Source: Granulicatella seriolae (lineage in GTDB: Bacteria; Bacillota; Bacilli; Lactobacillales; Aerococcaceae). From it: a stretch of 64,000 nt of DNA. The DNA is taken from positions 329,422 to 393,421 of the forward strand of contig NZ_JANHNZ010000002.1 of NCBI RefSeq assembly GCF_024543085.1, in the 5' to 3' direction. How positions within the stretch are numbered: the first letter of the stretch is position 1; every line of letters starts with the position of its first letter. The notes under the pieces were generated by a model. It saw nothing but the letters and a program-made list of their open reading frames with translations. It was not told the DNA's origin and searched no databases. Positions 55,692-64,000 of the stretch are shown in pieces. Made by a program: the position numbers and the translations under genes.

Positions 55692-58600
55692 TTAACTAAC
55701 TTTTTTCTTCATTTCTCTTTTCTTCGTTGCCAACGTCAATCCAGCTCCTAATAGGACAAATGCTAGAGCAGCTATTTGTAGCTCTGTGTTATTATTTGTT
55801 CCTGTTTTAGGGAGTTGTTTTTTTGTTGTAGGGCTAGGTTTGACGGTTTCTGGTTTTGAAGGTGTTGGTTTTTCTGGTTTTGTAGGAGTCACTGGAGTCA
55901 CAGGTTTACTTGGTTCACCACTATTCTTCTTAAGAATATTTGTAATAGTGAATCCATCTACCTTACTTTCATATCCAGCTACAGCAACTTCCCTAATTTG
56001 ATAACTGATTTCTTTACCTTCTTTGAACTTAGGTAAGTTAGCAAAAACAAATGCCCAATCAGAAGTTTCACTGACTGTTTGTTGAGAAATCTTTTCTCCA
56101 TCAACCAATAATTCGATTACGATAGATTCTGGGCGCTTACCAGATTTATTATCCGCATCATCCCAAATTTTATGCCCGGAAACATGAGTAATTTCTGGAT
56201 TATAAGTGTTGATAATGGTTGTGCCTTGAGTTTCCGTTGCGTAGTTTTCCACTGCTTCCTCGGTTACTGTATAAGAAATTTCTTTACCATCCTTATATTT
56301 AGGCAGGTTATTAAAACTAAATTTCCATTCAGTATCAACTGTAACTGTTTGGCTCGATACTTTTGTACCATTTGCCAAAAGGTTGACTGTAATCAATTTC
56401 GGACGTTTTCCGTCTTGGTTATCTGCATCTTTCCAGACTTTTTCTCCAGACAAATTAGTTATTTCTGGAGTGTAGGAGTTGGTAATAGTTGTACCTTGGA
56501 TTTCTGTAGTATAGTTTTCTACTGCTTCTTCAGTAACTGTATAAGAAATTTCTTTTCCATCTCTGAACTTAGGTAGATTATTGAAACTGAACTGCCAAAC
56601 CGTATTAGCTTCAACAGTTTGTTGATCAACTTTTTGACCATCTGCTAAAAGATTAACAGTAATTGATGTTGGACGTTTGCCATCTTGATTGTTAGCATCA
56701 TTCCAGACCTTGTTTCCAGCTACATGAGTAATCTCTGGGTTATACGTGTTTATAATTTTATTACCCTGAACTTCACTAGTATAGCCTTCTACAGCTTCCT
56801 CGGAAATGGTATAAACAATTTCTTTACCTTCTTTATATTTAGGTAGGTCAGCAAAAGTGAACTTCCATTCTGTATTGGCTTTAACAGTTTGCTTGTCTAC
56901 TTTTTGGTTATCAGCTAACAAGTTTACCACTATTGATTCTGGACGTTTGCCATCCTGGTTGTCAGCATCGTTCCAGATTTTTTCTCCTGATACATTTGTC
57001 GTTTCTGGCGTATATGAGTTAGTAATCGTTGTACCTTGGATTTCTGTTGTGTAGTTTTCCACTACCTCTTCAGAAATGGTATAAACAATTTCTTTACCAG
57101 CCTTATACTTCGGTAAGTTGGTAAAAGTGAATTTCCATTCTGCATCTACCTTAATCATTTGGCTATCTACTTTTTGTCCATCCGCTAGTAGGTTTACTAC
57201 AATCGATTCTGGACGCTTGCCGTCTTGGTTATTGACATCGTTCCAAATCTTAACCCCATTTATATGAGTAATTTCTGGGTTGTAGGTATTAATAACTTTA
57301 TTGCCTTGTATTTCAGAAGTATAGTTTTCTACCGCTTGCTCTGAAATAGTGTAAGAAATTTCTTTGCCTTCTTTGTATTTAGGTAAGTTGATGAAATTGA
57401 ACTTCCACTCTGTATCAGCTTTTACAGACATTTCTTGTACTTTTTTTCCATCTGCTAACAAGTTTACCTTGATGGACGCTGGGCGCTTACCGTCTTGGTT
57501 ATTGGCGTCATCCCAGACTTTTTCACCAGCGATACTTGTTACTTCTGGCGTATAACTGTTGGTGATGATATTTCCTTTGATATTAGTAGAATAATTTTCT
57601 ACGGCTTCTTCTGAAATGGTATAAACAACTTCTTTGCCATCCTTATATTTTGGCAAATTAGCAAAAGTATATTTCCATCCGCTATCTGCTTTTATTGTTT
57701 CAGACAGCAACTTCGTACCATCTGCCAATAGATTTACTACAATAGATTCTGGGCGTTTACCGTCTTGATTGTTGGCATCATCCCAGACCTTTTCAATGGA
57801 TACACTTGTTGTTTCTGGTGTGTAGGAATTAGTGATAGTCGTACCTTGAATCTGGCTAGTGTAGTTTTCCACAGTGTCTTCTGAAATGGTATAAACAATC
57901 TCTTTACCATCTTTGTATTTAGGTAAGTTAGCGAAAGTGAATTTCCACTCACCATCAGCTTTGACAGTTTGGTTAGCTACTTTTTGACCATCTGCCAATA
58001 GGTTAACCCCAATTGATTCTGGGCGTTTGCCATCTTGGTTATTAGCATCATCCCACACTTTTTCACCGGATACATTTGTTACTTCTGGTGTATATGAGTT
58101 AGTGATAGTTGTTCCTTGAACTTCTGTTGTATAATTTTCTACCACTTCTTCAGTCACTGTATAAGAAATTTCTTTACCATCTTTATACTTAGGTAAGTTA
58201 GCAAAAGTGAACTTCCATTCACTATCCGCTTTAATGGCTTGGTCTAATACTTTTGTCCCATCAGCCAACAAGTTGACTGTAATCGACTCTGGACGCTTGC
58301 CGTCTTGGTTGTTAGCATCATTCCAGATTTTCTCTCCTGATACACTTGTTGTTTCCGGAGTATAGGAATTGGTGATGGTTGTACCTTGGACTTGGCTGGT
58401 GTAGTGTTCAACTGCTTCTTCAGTTATCGTGTAAACAATCTCTTTACCGTCTTTATACTTAGGTAAATTCGCAAAAGTGAATTTCCACTCACCATCCGTT
58501 TTGACAGTTTGGTCTGATACTTTTTCACCGTCTGCTAATAGATTTATTACAATTGATGTCGGACGTTTACCGTCTTGGTTATTAGCGTCATTCCAGACCT

Positions 58601-61600
58601 TCTCTCCAGATATGCTTGTGACTTCTGGCGTATATGAGTTAGTGATAGTAGTGCCCTGGATTTGACTAGTATAATTTTCTACTACTTCTTCTGACACAGT
58701 GTAAACAATCTCTTTACCATCTTTATACTTAGGTAAGTTGTTAAAAATAAATTCCCAATTACTATCTGCAGTGACATCTTGGATGGAAACTTTCTGATCA
58801 TCTGCTAGTAAGTTCACCTTAATAGTAGCTGGTCGCTTACCATCTTGATTATTGGCATCATTCCAGATTTTCTTACCTGATACACTTGTGACTTCTGGCG
58901 TATATGAGTTGGTGATAATTGTTCCATTAACCTCAACACTATAATTTTCTACAACTTCTTCGGTAACTGTGTAGGAAATTTCCTTGCCGTCTTTATATTT
59001 AGGCAAGTTATTGAAAACAAATCTCCAGTCACTGTCTGCTTTAACCGTAACATTTTCTATATTGTTGCCATCTGCTAGAAGGTTTACCACAATAGATTCT
59101 GGACGTTTGCCGTCTTGATTATTGGCATCATTCCAGATCTTCTGACCTGAAATAGTTGTCACTTCTGAGCTATAGGAATTAGTAATAGTTGTTCCTTGAA
59201 TGTCACTAGTATAATTTTCTACTGCTTCTTCGGAAATGGTGTAAACAATTTCCTTGCCATCTTTATATTTTGGTAGCTCTGAGAAAGTAAACTTCCAGTC
59301 GCTATCTGCTTTGACTTCTCGGCTTCCAATCTTCTGACCATCTGCTAACAAGTTCACTGTGATGGTGGCTGGTCGTTTACCATCTTGGTTGTTGGCATCG
59401 TTCCAAATTTTCTCGCCAGACACACTAGTTGTTTCAGGTCTATGCGAGTTGGTAATCGTGCCTCCATTAATAGATGAGAGATAACTGTCTACTGGTTCTT
59501 CAGAAAGCACATAGGAGATTTCTTTTCCATCTTTGTATTTTGGTAGGTTTGCAAAAGTACCCTTCCATTGACTATCAGCCGTTATCGTTTGAGAGCTTAC
59601 TTTAGTACCATCTGCAAAAAGATGAACCTCAATTGACGCTGGGCGCTTACCGTCTTGGTTATCCGCATCATCCCAGATTTTTTGAACAGGTAGACTAATG
59701 GTTTCAGGTGTGTAGGAGTTGGTGATGGTCATCCCTTGGATTTGAGTCGTATAGTTAGCCACTGCCTCTTCGGAAATAGTGTAAACAATTTCTTTACCAT
59801 CTTTGTATTTTGGCAAGTTTGCAAAAGTATATTTCCATTGGTTATCAGCGGTGATCTGTTGCGAAGCAAGTTTAACACCATCAGCCAAGACATTTACTGT
59901 GACAGAGTCTGGGCGTTTGCCGTCCTGATTATTGGCATCATTCCAGATTTTTTCAACAGCTAAACTAGTCACTTCAGGGCTATGTGAATTGGTAATGGTA
60001 TCCCCTTCGACTTTGGTCGTGTAGCCGTCCACTGCCTCTTCGGTAAAGCTATAAACGATTTCTTTACCGTCCTTATATTTAGGGAAACCTGTAAAACTGA
60101 ATTTCCAATCGGTATCAGCTTTAACCTCTAATTCATCTACCTTATCACCATTTGCCAAGAGATGAACGGTAATAGATTCTGGACGTTTGCCATCTTGATT
60201 ATTCGCATCATCCCAGACTTTAGTTCCTGAAAGATCAATCAATTCTGGACTATAGCTATTGGTAATAATAAAACCTTCAATAGTTGTTGTATATCCTGCA
60301 ACTACCTCTTCTTCTAAACTATACTGAATTTCTGTCCCATTAGTGTAGATAGGTAGTTTATCGAATACAAATTGCCAGTCACTAGCTTGAGTGACTTCTT
60401 GTTCTTGAATTCTCTTGCCATCAGCTAGAAGATGAACCTTAATAGTAGAAGGACGCTTGCCATCTTGATTGTCAGCATCATTCCAAATTTTTTGACCTTC
60501 AACTTTTGTCAGATTCTCCGTATTGGTAATGATAAAACCACGATCTGCATCACCAGTAATCGATACCTTGTATTGTTTATCAAAATTCTGAAGGTTCGTC
60601 GTTAATTCCTTAACCTTGTAGTCGGTGATAATAGCACCGTTTTTATCCGCTGCTGGTAAATTCATAAACAAGGCAGAATAGTTATTTGCTTGGGTCAAGG
60701 TTAGCTGTTGCAGTATAGTGTTTGGAGCAGATTGACGATAAACTCCAACCTCAATACTAGGCAGCGGCGTACCAACCCATTTTTTAGTAACTGGGATGTT
60801 TTGTGGCATCTGGTTATAAACGGCATTCGTTTCTCCAAATGTTACCCCTGAATCTCGAGAGGAATAGAAATGGTTGATGGCTACTTTTGTTTCTAAAACT
60901 CCTCCAGCATAGGAAGCAGCTTTCATCGGCACATCAAAATAAACAATATTGCCACGTTTCAGAATGGTTCCCGGATTCATCACTACTTTGATAGCTGTAA
61001 CTTTCGAGTAATCTGTAACGCTGGTTTGCCAACTGTTTTCCGCTACGGCAGTATTAACATCATCTGATGGAATATCTGTACGATAATATACCGTATAGCC
61101 ATTAGGCACAACGACTGGTCCACGTAATTTGTTAGAGAAATGGCTTCCGTTTGCATCCCCACTGTAAGGAAGTCGGTCGTAAACGATAAGGTTGTCCATA
61201 TCCCCACCAGAATAGTTTTCCGTTTCTAAACGATACTCAAAATCTTCATCGTATTTGGTGAAAATGCCTGTACGTAGCCAAGATCCATTCACATTACGGA
61301 TAAACTTGACCGAACGGATTTCCGTTGGTAGATTTGCAATGGTATCACTTTGGCTACCGATAACCATGTCTGCCTTATTACCATCGTTGTCCACGTCAAA
61401 TATATCTGGTAATAAAGAACTAACGGTTATTTCTGATGGAATAGTTTTAAGGTTATCTGCGGTGAAATATACGCGGTTGATATTATTGTGTTCAGGACTT
61501 ACTGCACTCACTGGAACAGCATTTGCATTAATAAAACCAGAGATACTAATAGTATTTGTATTTTTTAAGGTAATGTCTCGAACCAGCTCATCAGCAAATG

Positions 61601-63863
61601 AAAAGACTACCGCTTGTCTACCGGTATTATTATAGTTCTCAATTACTTCAACGGATTTGAATCCTCGGTCAAGCAGCGCTTGCCCAGTTGGATAGGTTCT
61701 AAGATAGGTAACTCCTTCTGGAAGAACATCGATTAATTTTGCATTTGTCAATCGTCTGCCTTGAGCAAGGTTACGAGTATCAAAAGACATACGGTATTCT
61801 ACTTGTTCACCAAGTGCACCAGTAGGGTTTGAATAGGTTATTTTTGAAATGGACATGGATTCTGCTTTTTGCGTTGCTCGGCTAAATGAATTGCTGTCAA
61901 AAGAGAAGTTCATATTCTGTGTTTCCATTACTAGCTGCCCAGCAGCCTTGGCCGCATTGCGATAGGTATTGGCCTCACTATTTGTTGGTTGAATAACCTT
62001 GGCGTGATAAGGATCATTTAACATCAGTGATAATAAAAAGCTGAAGGTTTGTCCCGGTTGTAAGGCAAACTCATCTTTGAGTGCAATTTCCAAACCTGTA
62101 TAAGTTGTCTGAGCTTTTGGTGCATTTTCCTCAGTGATTTGTCCACTTTCTACTTGATTCACGATGGATAAGACTTGATTCCTCGTTGCCGTGTCAATCA
62201 TTGGTATAGTCACATTTCCATTGGCACTTGGTGTAAAACTGATGGCTTCTTTTGTACCATCTGCTTTCACGCCGTAGATTGCCTTGATTTGATTGCCTAA
62301 GCTTCCTTGATAGTTAAGAGCTGCCAAGTAAAAACGACTATCGAAAGGTCCATCAGTGATAACAATATTTTTCATCGGATAAGATGCTTTATTGGTCAAG
62401 GTCAAACTATATTGGTCATAGACGGTATGGTTGAAACCGGGATCTAAGATAACCTGAAATCTGAGATTTGAGTTTTTGATAAAATAACCACTACCCGGGA
62501 AAATATCAGCAGATAATTTAAAGTTGATTGGGTCACTCACCTTAGCAATCGTTTCATAGTTAGCCTTATTATAAGGTGTTAAGTCGGCTGAAACAGAATT
62601 GGTAAAGGTATCTTTTAATTGTGCTCCTGGGAATGATAAGACTAACTTTTCATCAGAAACTGCCGTATCAGCCCCACCAGTTATTAAATCGGTGCTTTGA
62701 CTATCAACAATTTTAGAAACAGTTCCATCCCCATTATCCACCCAACCAGGATTTTTCGCAGCTGAAAAAACAGCAGTTACTCTTTGGTTTTGGTTATTGA
62801 TATAGGTTGGAAGAACATCAGTCAAGACAATCTTCTCATATAAGCGAACAGAACTTAATCCATCTCCATATGAGAGAGCATTTCTACCTAATTTATTTTC
62901 CATGCGGTACATAAAGGTTACATCAGAGGCATTGGCAATATAAGTCTTACTTGGATCAGCTCCACCTCCATATACCGTTTGCCCATCATTTGAAAAATTA
63001 GTAGTCTCATTTGACACGACATATTTATAAATATTAGGAGTCACCGTTTTAACGGCAAAATTAAGATTACCTGTAGCCATTTTAACTTTTGTTCCATCTT
63101 GGTTAAAAAGTGTTACTTCTGGATTGATTGCATAACCATTTGGCGTCATTCGGTTTAAAAATTTTAATGAAAAGGTAAATGATGCTGTTGTCGTTGCATC
63201 AATATCTTTTAGATAAACCCTAACCGTCCGAGTTCCATTTCCATTATCGATTTGTGTGGTTTTTTTGACAATTGTTGCCGTCGTTGGCACATCAATCCTA
63301 CTCAAATAAGTACTGTCAAGAGTGATTTCTAAGTAGGCATTAGTTAGAACACTTGTAGCTCCTGTTCCGTCTAAAGAAATTCTTCCAGTATGAGTGAAGG
63401 TGGTAAATTGTGGATCTGCACTACTTTCGTTAGATTTTACTAAAGACACTTGTGTTGCTAGCAAGGCCGCCTGTAGTTCTCGCTTAGCACGTGTTTTTAC
63501 TTCGCTAGATGAGCTTTCTATCATTGAAGTACTGTCTAGTGAGCTACTATCAATGCTAGGCGTTTCATCAGGCTTTGAACTATCTATTGAACTAGTGCTA
63601 GTGCCAGCCTCTACCTCTGAAACTGGCTGGCTAGAAATCACCTCTTGTGCAGAAGAACTTGAGGGATCGGTTTGAAAACTACTCTCTAAACTAGAACTAT
63701 CAATAATAAGTGATTTCTGTTCCCCACTGCTTGTCTCCACTATAGATGATTCAACTGAGGATTCAGCCGTACTCTCCATTTGGCTTGACACCGTGCTTCC
63801 TTGTTCCATAGCCATTACTACAGTAGGGTTTACTACCTGAGCAAACAAACTAAATAACATCAT
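55692..63863 (-). CDS. Giant LPXTG-anchored Cna_B-repeat adhesin (2723 aa), 5' end apparently lost
   Basis: Cell-wall-anchored surface protein. The remnant of a signal peptide (MMLFSLFAQVVNPTVVMA) lacks the usual basic start; a Ser-rich linker (19-145) and a large beta-rich binding region (about 145-1030) follow. Next come one divergent Cna_B-like domain (VTKKWVGTPLPSIEV, about 1030-1118) and seventeen regular Cna_B domains of 90 residues (about 1119-2648), each with NQDGKRP or a variant. A Pro/Lys linker leads to LPKTG (2684-2688), a membrane segment and KKKVS. No ribosome site precedes the ATG. The frame stays open upstream (LALRVYKIINY) to a stop at about 63895-63897, so the natural start seems displaced. 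Confidence 0.88.
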   Translation of the reverse strand: MMLFSLFAQVVNPTVVMAMEQGSTVSSQMESTAESSVESSIVETSSGEQKSLIIDSSSLESSFQTDPSSSSAQEVISSQPVSEVEAGTSTSSIDSSKPDETPSIDSSSLDSTSMIESSSSEVKTRAKRELQAALLATQVSLVKSNESSADPQFTTFTHTGRISLDGTGATSVLTNAYLEITLDSTYLSRIDVPTTATIVKKTTQIDNGNGTRTVRVYLKDIDATTTASFTFSLKFLNRMTPNGYAINPEVTLFNQDGTKVKMATGNLNFAVKTVTPNIYKYVVSNETTNFSNDGQTVYGGGADPSKTYIANASDVTFMYRMENKLGRNALSYGDGLSSVRLYEKIVLTDVLPTYINNQNQRVTAVFSAAKNPGWVDNGDGTVSKIVDSQSTDLITGGADTAVSDEKLVLSFPGAQLKDTFTNSVSADLTPYNKANYETIAKVSDPINFKLSADIFPGSGYFIKNSNLRFQVILDPGFNHTVYDQYSLTLTNKASYPMKNIVITDGPFDSRFYLAALNYQGSLGNQIKAIYGVKADGTKEAISFTPSANGNVTIPMIDTATRNQVLSIVNQVESGQITEENAPKAQTTYTGLEIALKDEFALQPGQTFSFLLSLMLNDPYHAKVIQPTNSEANTYRNAAKAAGQLVMETQNMNFSFDSNSFSRATQKAESMSISKITYSNPTGALGEQVEYRMSFDTRNLAQGRRLTNAKLIDVLPEGVTYLRTYPTGQALLDRGFKSVEVIENYNNTGRQAVVFSFADELVRDITLKNTNTISISGFINANAVPVSAVSPEHNNINRVYFTADNLKTIPSEITVSSLLPDIFDVDNDGNKADMVIGSQSDTIANLPTEIRSVKFIRNVNGSWLRTGIFTKYDEDFEYRLETENYSGGDMDNLIVYDRLPYSGDANGSHFSNKLRGPVVVPNGYTVYYRTDIPSDDVNTAVAENSWQTSVTDYSKVTAIKVVMNPGTILKRGNIVYFDVPMKAASYAGGVLETKVAINHFYSSRDSGVTFGETNAVYNQMPQNIPVTKKWVGTPLPSIEVGVYRQSAPNTILQQLTLTQANNYSALFMNLPAADKNGAIITDYKVKELTTNLQNFDKQYKVSITGDADRGFIITNTENLTKVEGQKIWNDADNQDGKRPSTIKVHLLADGKRIQEQEVTQASDWQFVFDKLPIYTNGTEIQYSLEEEVVAGYTTTIEGFIITNSYSPELIDLSGTKVWDDANNQDGKRPESITVHLLANGDKVDELEVKADTDWKFSFTGFPKYKDGKEIVYSFTEEAVDGYTTKVEGDTITNSHSPEVTSLAVEKIWNDANNQDGKRPDSVTVNVLADGVKLASQQITADNQWKYTFANLPKYKDGKEIVYTISEEAVANYTTQIQGMTITNSYTPETISLPVQKIWDDADNQDGKRPASIEVHLFADGTKVSSQTITADSQWKGTFANLPKYKDGKEISYVLSEEPVDSYLSSINGGTITNSHRPETTSVSGEKIWNDANNQDGKRPATITVNLLADGQKIGSREVKADSDWKFTFSELPKYKDGKEIVYTISEEAVENYTSDIQGTTITNSYSSEVTTISGQKIWNDANNQDGKRPESIVVNLLADGNNIENVTVKADSDWRFVFNNLPKYKDGKEISYTVTEEVVENYSVEVNGTIITNSYTPEVTSVSGKKIWNDANNQDGKRPATIKVNLLADDQKVSIQDVTADSNWEFIFNNLPKYKDGKEIVYTVSEEVVENYTSQIQGTTITNSYTPEVTSISGEKVWNDANNQDGKRPTSIVINLLADGEKVSDQTVKTDGEWKFTFANLPKYKDGKEIVYTITEEAVEHYTSQVQGTTITNSYTPETTSVSGEKIWNDANNQDGKRPESITVNLLADGTKVLDQAIKADSEWKFTFANLPKYKDGKEISYTVTEEVVENYTTEVQGTTITNSYTPEVTNVSGEKVWDDANNQDGKRPESIGVNLLADGQKVANQTVKADGEWKFTFANLPKYKDGKEIVYTISEDTVENYTSQIQGTTITNSYTPETTSVSIEKVWDDANNQDGKRPESIVVNLLADGTKLLSETIKADSGWKYTFANLPKYKDGKEVVYTISEEAVENYSTNIKGNIITNSYTPEVTSIAGEKVWDDANNQDGKRPASIKVNLLADGKKVQEMSVKADTEWKFNFINLPKYKEGKEISYTISEQAVENYTSEIQGNKVINTYNPEITHINGVKIWNDVNNQDGKRPESIVVNLLADGQKVDSQMIKVDAEWKFTFTNLPKYKAGKEIVYTISEEVVENYTTEIQGTTITNSYTPETTNVSGEKIWNDADNQDGKRPESIVVNLLADNQKVDKQTVKANTEWKFTFADLPKYKEGKEIVYTISEEAVEGYTSEVQGNKIINTYNPEITHVAGNKVWNDANNQDGKRPTSITVNLLADGQKVDQQTVEANTVWQFSFNNLPKFRDGKEISYTVTEEAVENYTTEIQGTTITNSYTPEITNLSGEKVWKDADNQDGKRPKLITVNLLANGTKVSSQTVTVDTEWKFSFNNLPKYKDGKEISYTVTEEAVENYATETQGTTIINTYNPEITHVSGHKIWDDADNKSGKRPESIVIELLVDGEKISQQTVSETSDWAFVFANLPKFKEGKEISYQIREVAVAGYESKVDGFTITNILKKNSGEPSKPVTPVTPTKPEKPTPSKPETVKPSPTTKKQLPKTGTNNNTELQIAALAFVLLGAGLTLATKKREMKKKVS
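55930..60530 (-). repeat. Seventeen in-frame 270-bp repeats (Cna_B) in the giant adhesin gene
   Basis: Units recur at exactly 270-bp spacing over 4.6 kb, each encoding W(N/D)DANNQDGKRP, LLADG, a (F/Y)KDGKEI segment and ITNSYTPE. The array is a natural hotspot for unit gain, loss and misassembly. Confidence 0.92.
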
Positions 63864-64000
63864 GTAATTAATTATCTTATATACCCTTAGTGCTAGTTAA
63901 AAAAGTTAAATCAAGCAAAAAAAGAAAGTTCTTGCTATACTAACCTCAAATCGACCAAGAAACGAGGTAAGAAGATATGCAAGAACTTCCTAACACCCAT
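63864..64000 (+). other. Junction upstream of the giant adhesin and start of a possible new gene
   Basis: An extended -10 (TGCTATACT, hexamer 63936-63941), a GAGGT ribosome site (63963-63967) and ATG at 63977 begin a frame reading MQELPNTH up to the edge. The sequence interrupts the expected signal-peptide and promoter region of the adhesin gene, so an insertion sequence is possible. Eight codons are too few to name it. Confidence 0.4.

Noticed and set aside
52098..63675. Plus-strand open frames across the adhesin genes
   Set aside because: They repeat with the Cna_B period and are antisense to clear coding sequence.

Overview
The window is an AT-rich stretch of a low-GC Gram-positive chromosome from the Lactobacillales. 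The best fit is Enterococcaceae (Enterococcus/Vagococcus-like). This rests on gene content and order: a liaX/liaY/liaZ-type cluster followed by hprK-lgt-gpsA-galU, an rpoN plus LevR/MptR-type activator beside a mannose PTS operon, an HrcA/CIRCE-controlled groESL, a BceRS-BceAB-type module and LPXTG surface proteins. No tRNA or rRNA gene was seen. The species assignment is inference.

Layout. 1-9.3 kb: the 5' part of mfd, then pth, divergent ldh, and the yhaM-yhaN-yhaO-yheA group (RNA and DNA processing). 9.3-17 kb: a possible small transcript carrying a 36-nt sequence like a type II-A CRISPR repeat, then a sigma-54-dependent mannose/glucose PTS (EIIA, EIIB, EIIC, EIID, ManO), its activator MptR, and sigma-54 itself. 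17.6-19.9 kb: groESL with CIRCE, and ydiK. 20-27.2 kb: a second, GntR-controlled mannose-family PTS with two cupin-type phosphoglucose isomerases and a mannose-6-phosphate isomerase fused to a kinase-like domain. 27.3-31 kb: a four-gene operon with a FakA-FakB-like fusion, a DUF1295 protein, an alpha/beta hydrolase and a DUF2177 membrane protein. 31.4-42.1 kb: panE family, pgcA, trxB, galU, gpsA, lgt, hprK, then the Lia-type envelope-stress genes. 42.7-44.6 kb: yvcK and rapZ. 44.8-49.4 kb: a Bce-type two-component system and ABC transporter. 49.4-64 kb: repeats, a damaged membrane-protein gene, and two LPXTG Cna_B-repeat adhesins of 1276 and 2723 residues. The larger adhesin seems to have lost its 5' end next to a new gene at the window edge.

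The most unusual feature is a family of about 170-bp intergenic palindromes (eight full, chimeric or shortened copies). Their outer arms of 25-33 bp differ from copy to copy yet stay complementary within each copy. They enclose a conserved, branched core whose inner stems also show compensatory changes. They sit at 3' ends of operons and end in T-rich ACTCTTTT, so they probably act as two-way terminators. A second hairpin family (42.5 kb and a 145-bp tandem array at 49.6 kb) shows the same behaviour.

Regulation visible in the sequence: a perfect -24/-12 promoter and upstream palindrome for the mpt operon; three copies of an ATTGT-N4-ACAAT operator tying the GntR regulator to its divergent genes and to the PTS operon; CIRCE for groESL; and a TTACA-N4-TGTAA site in front of bceAB.
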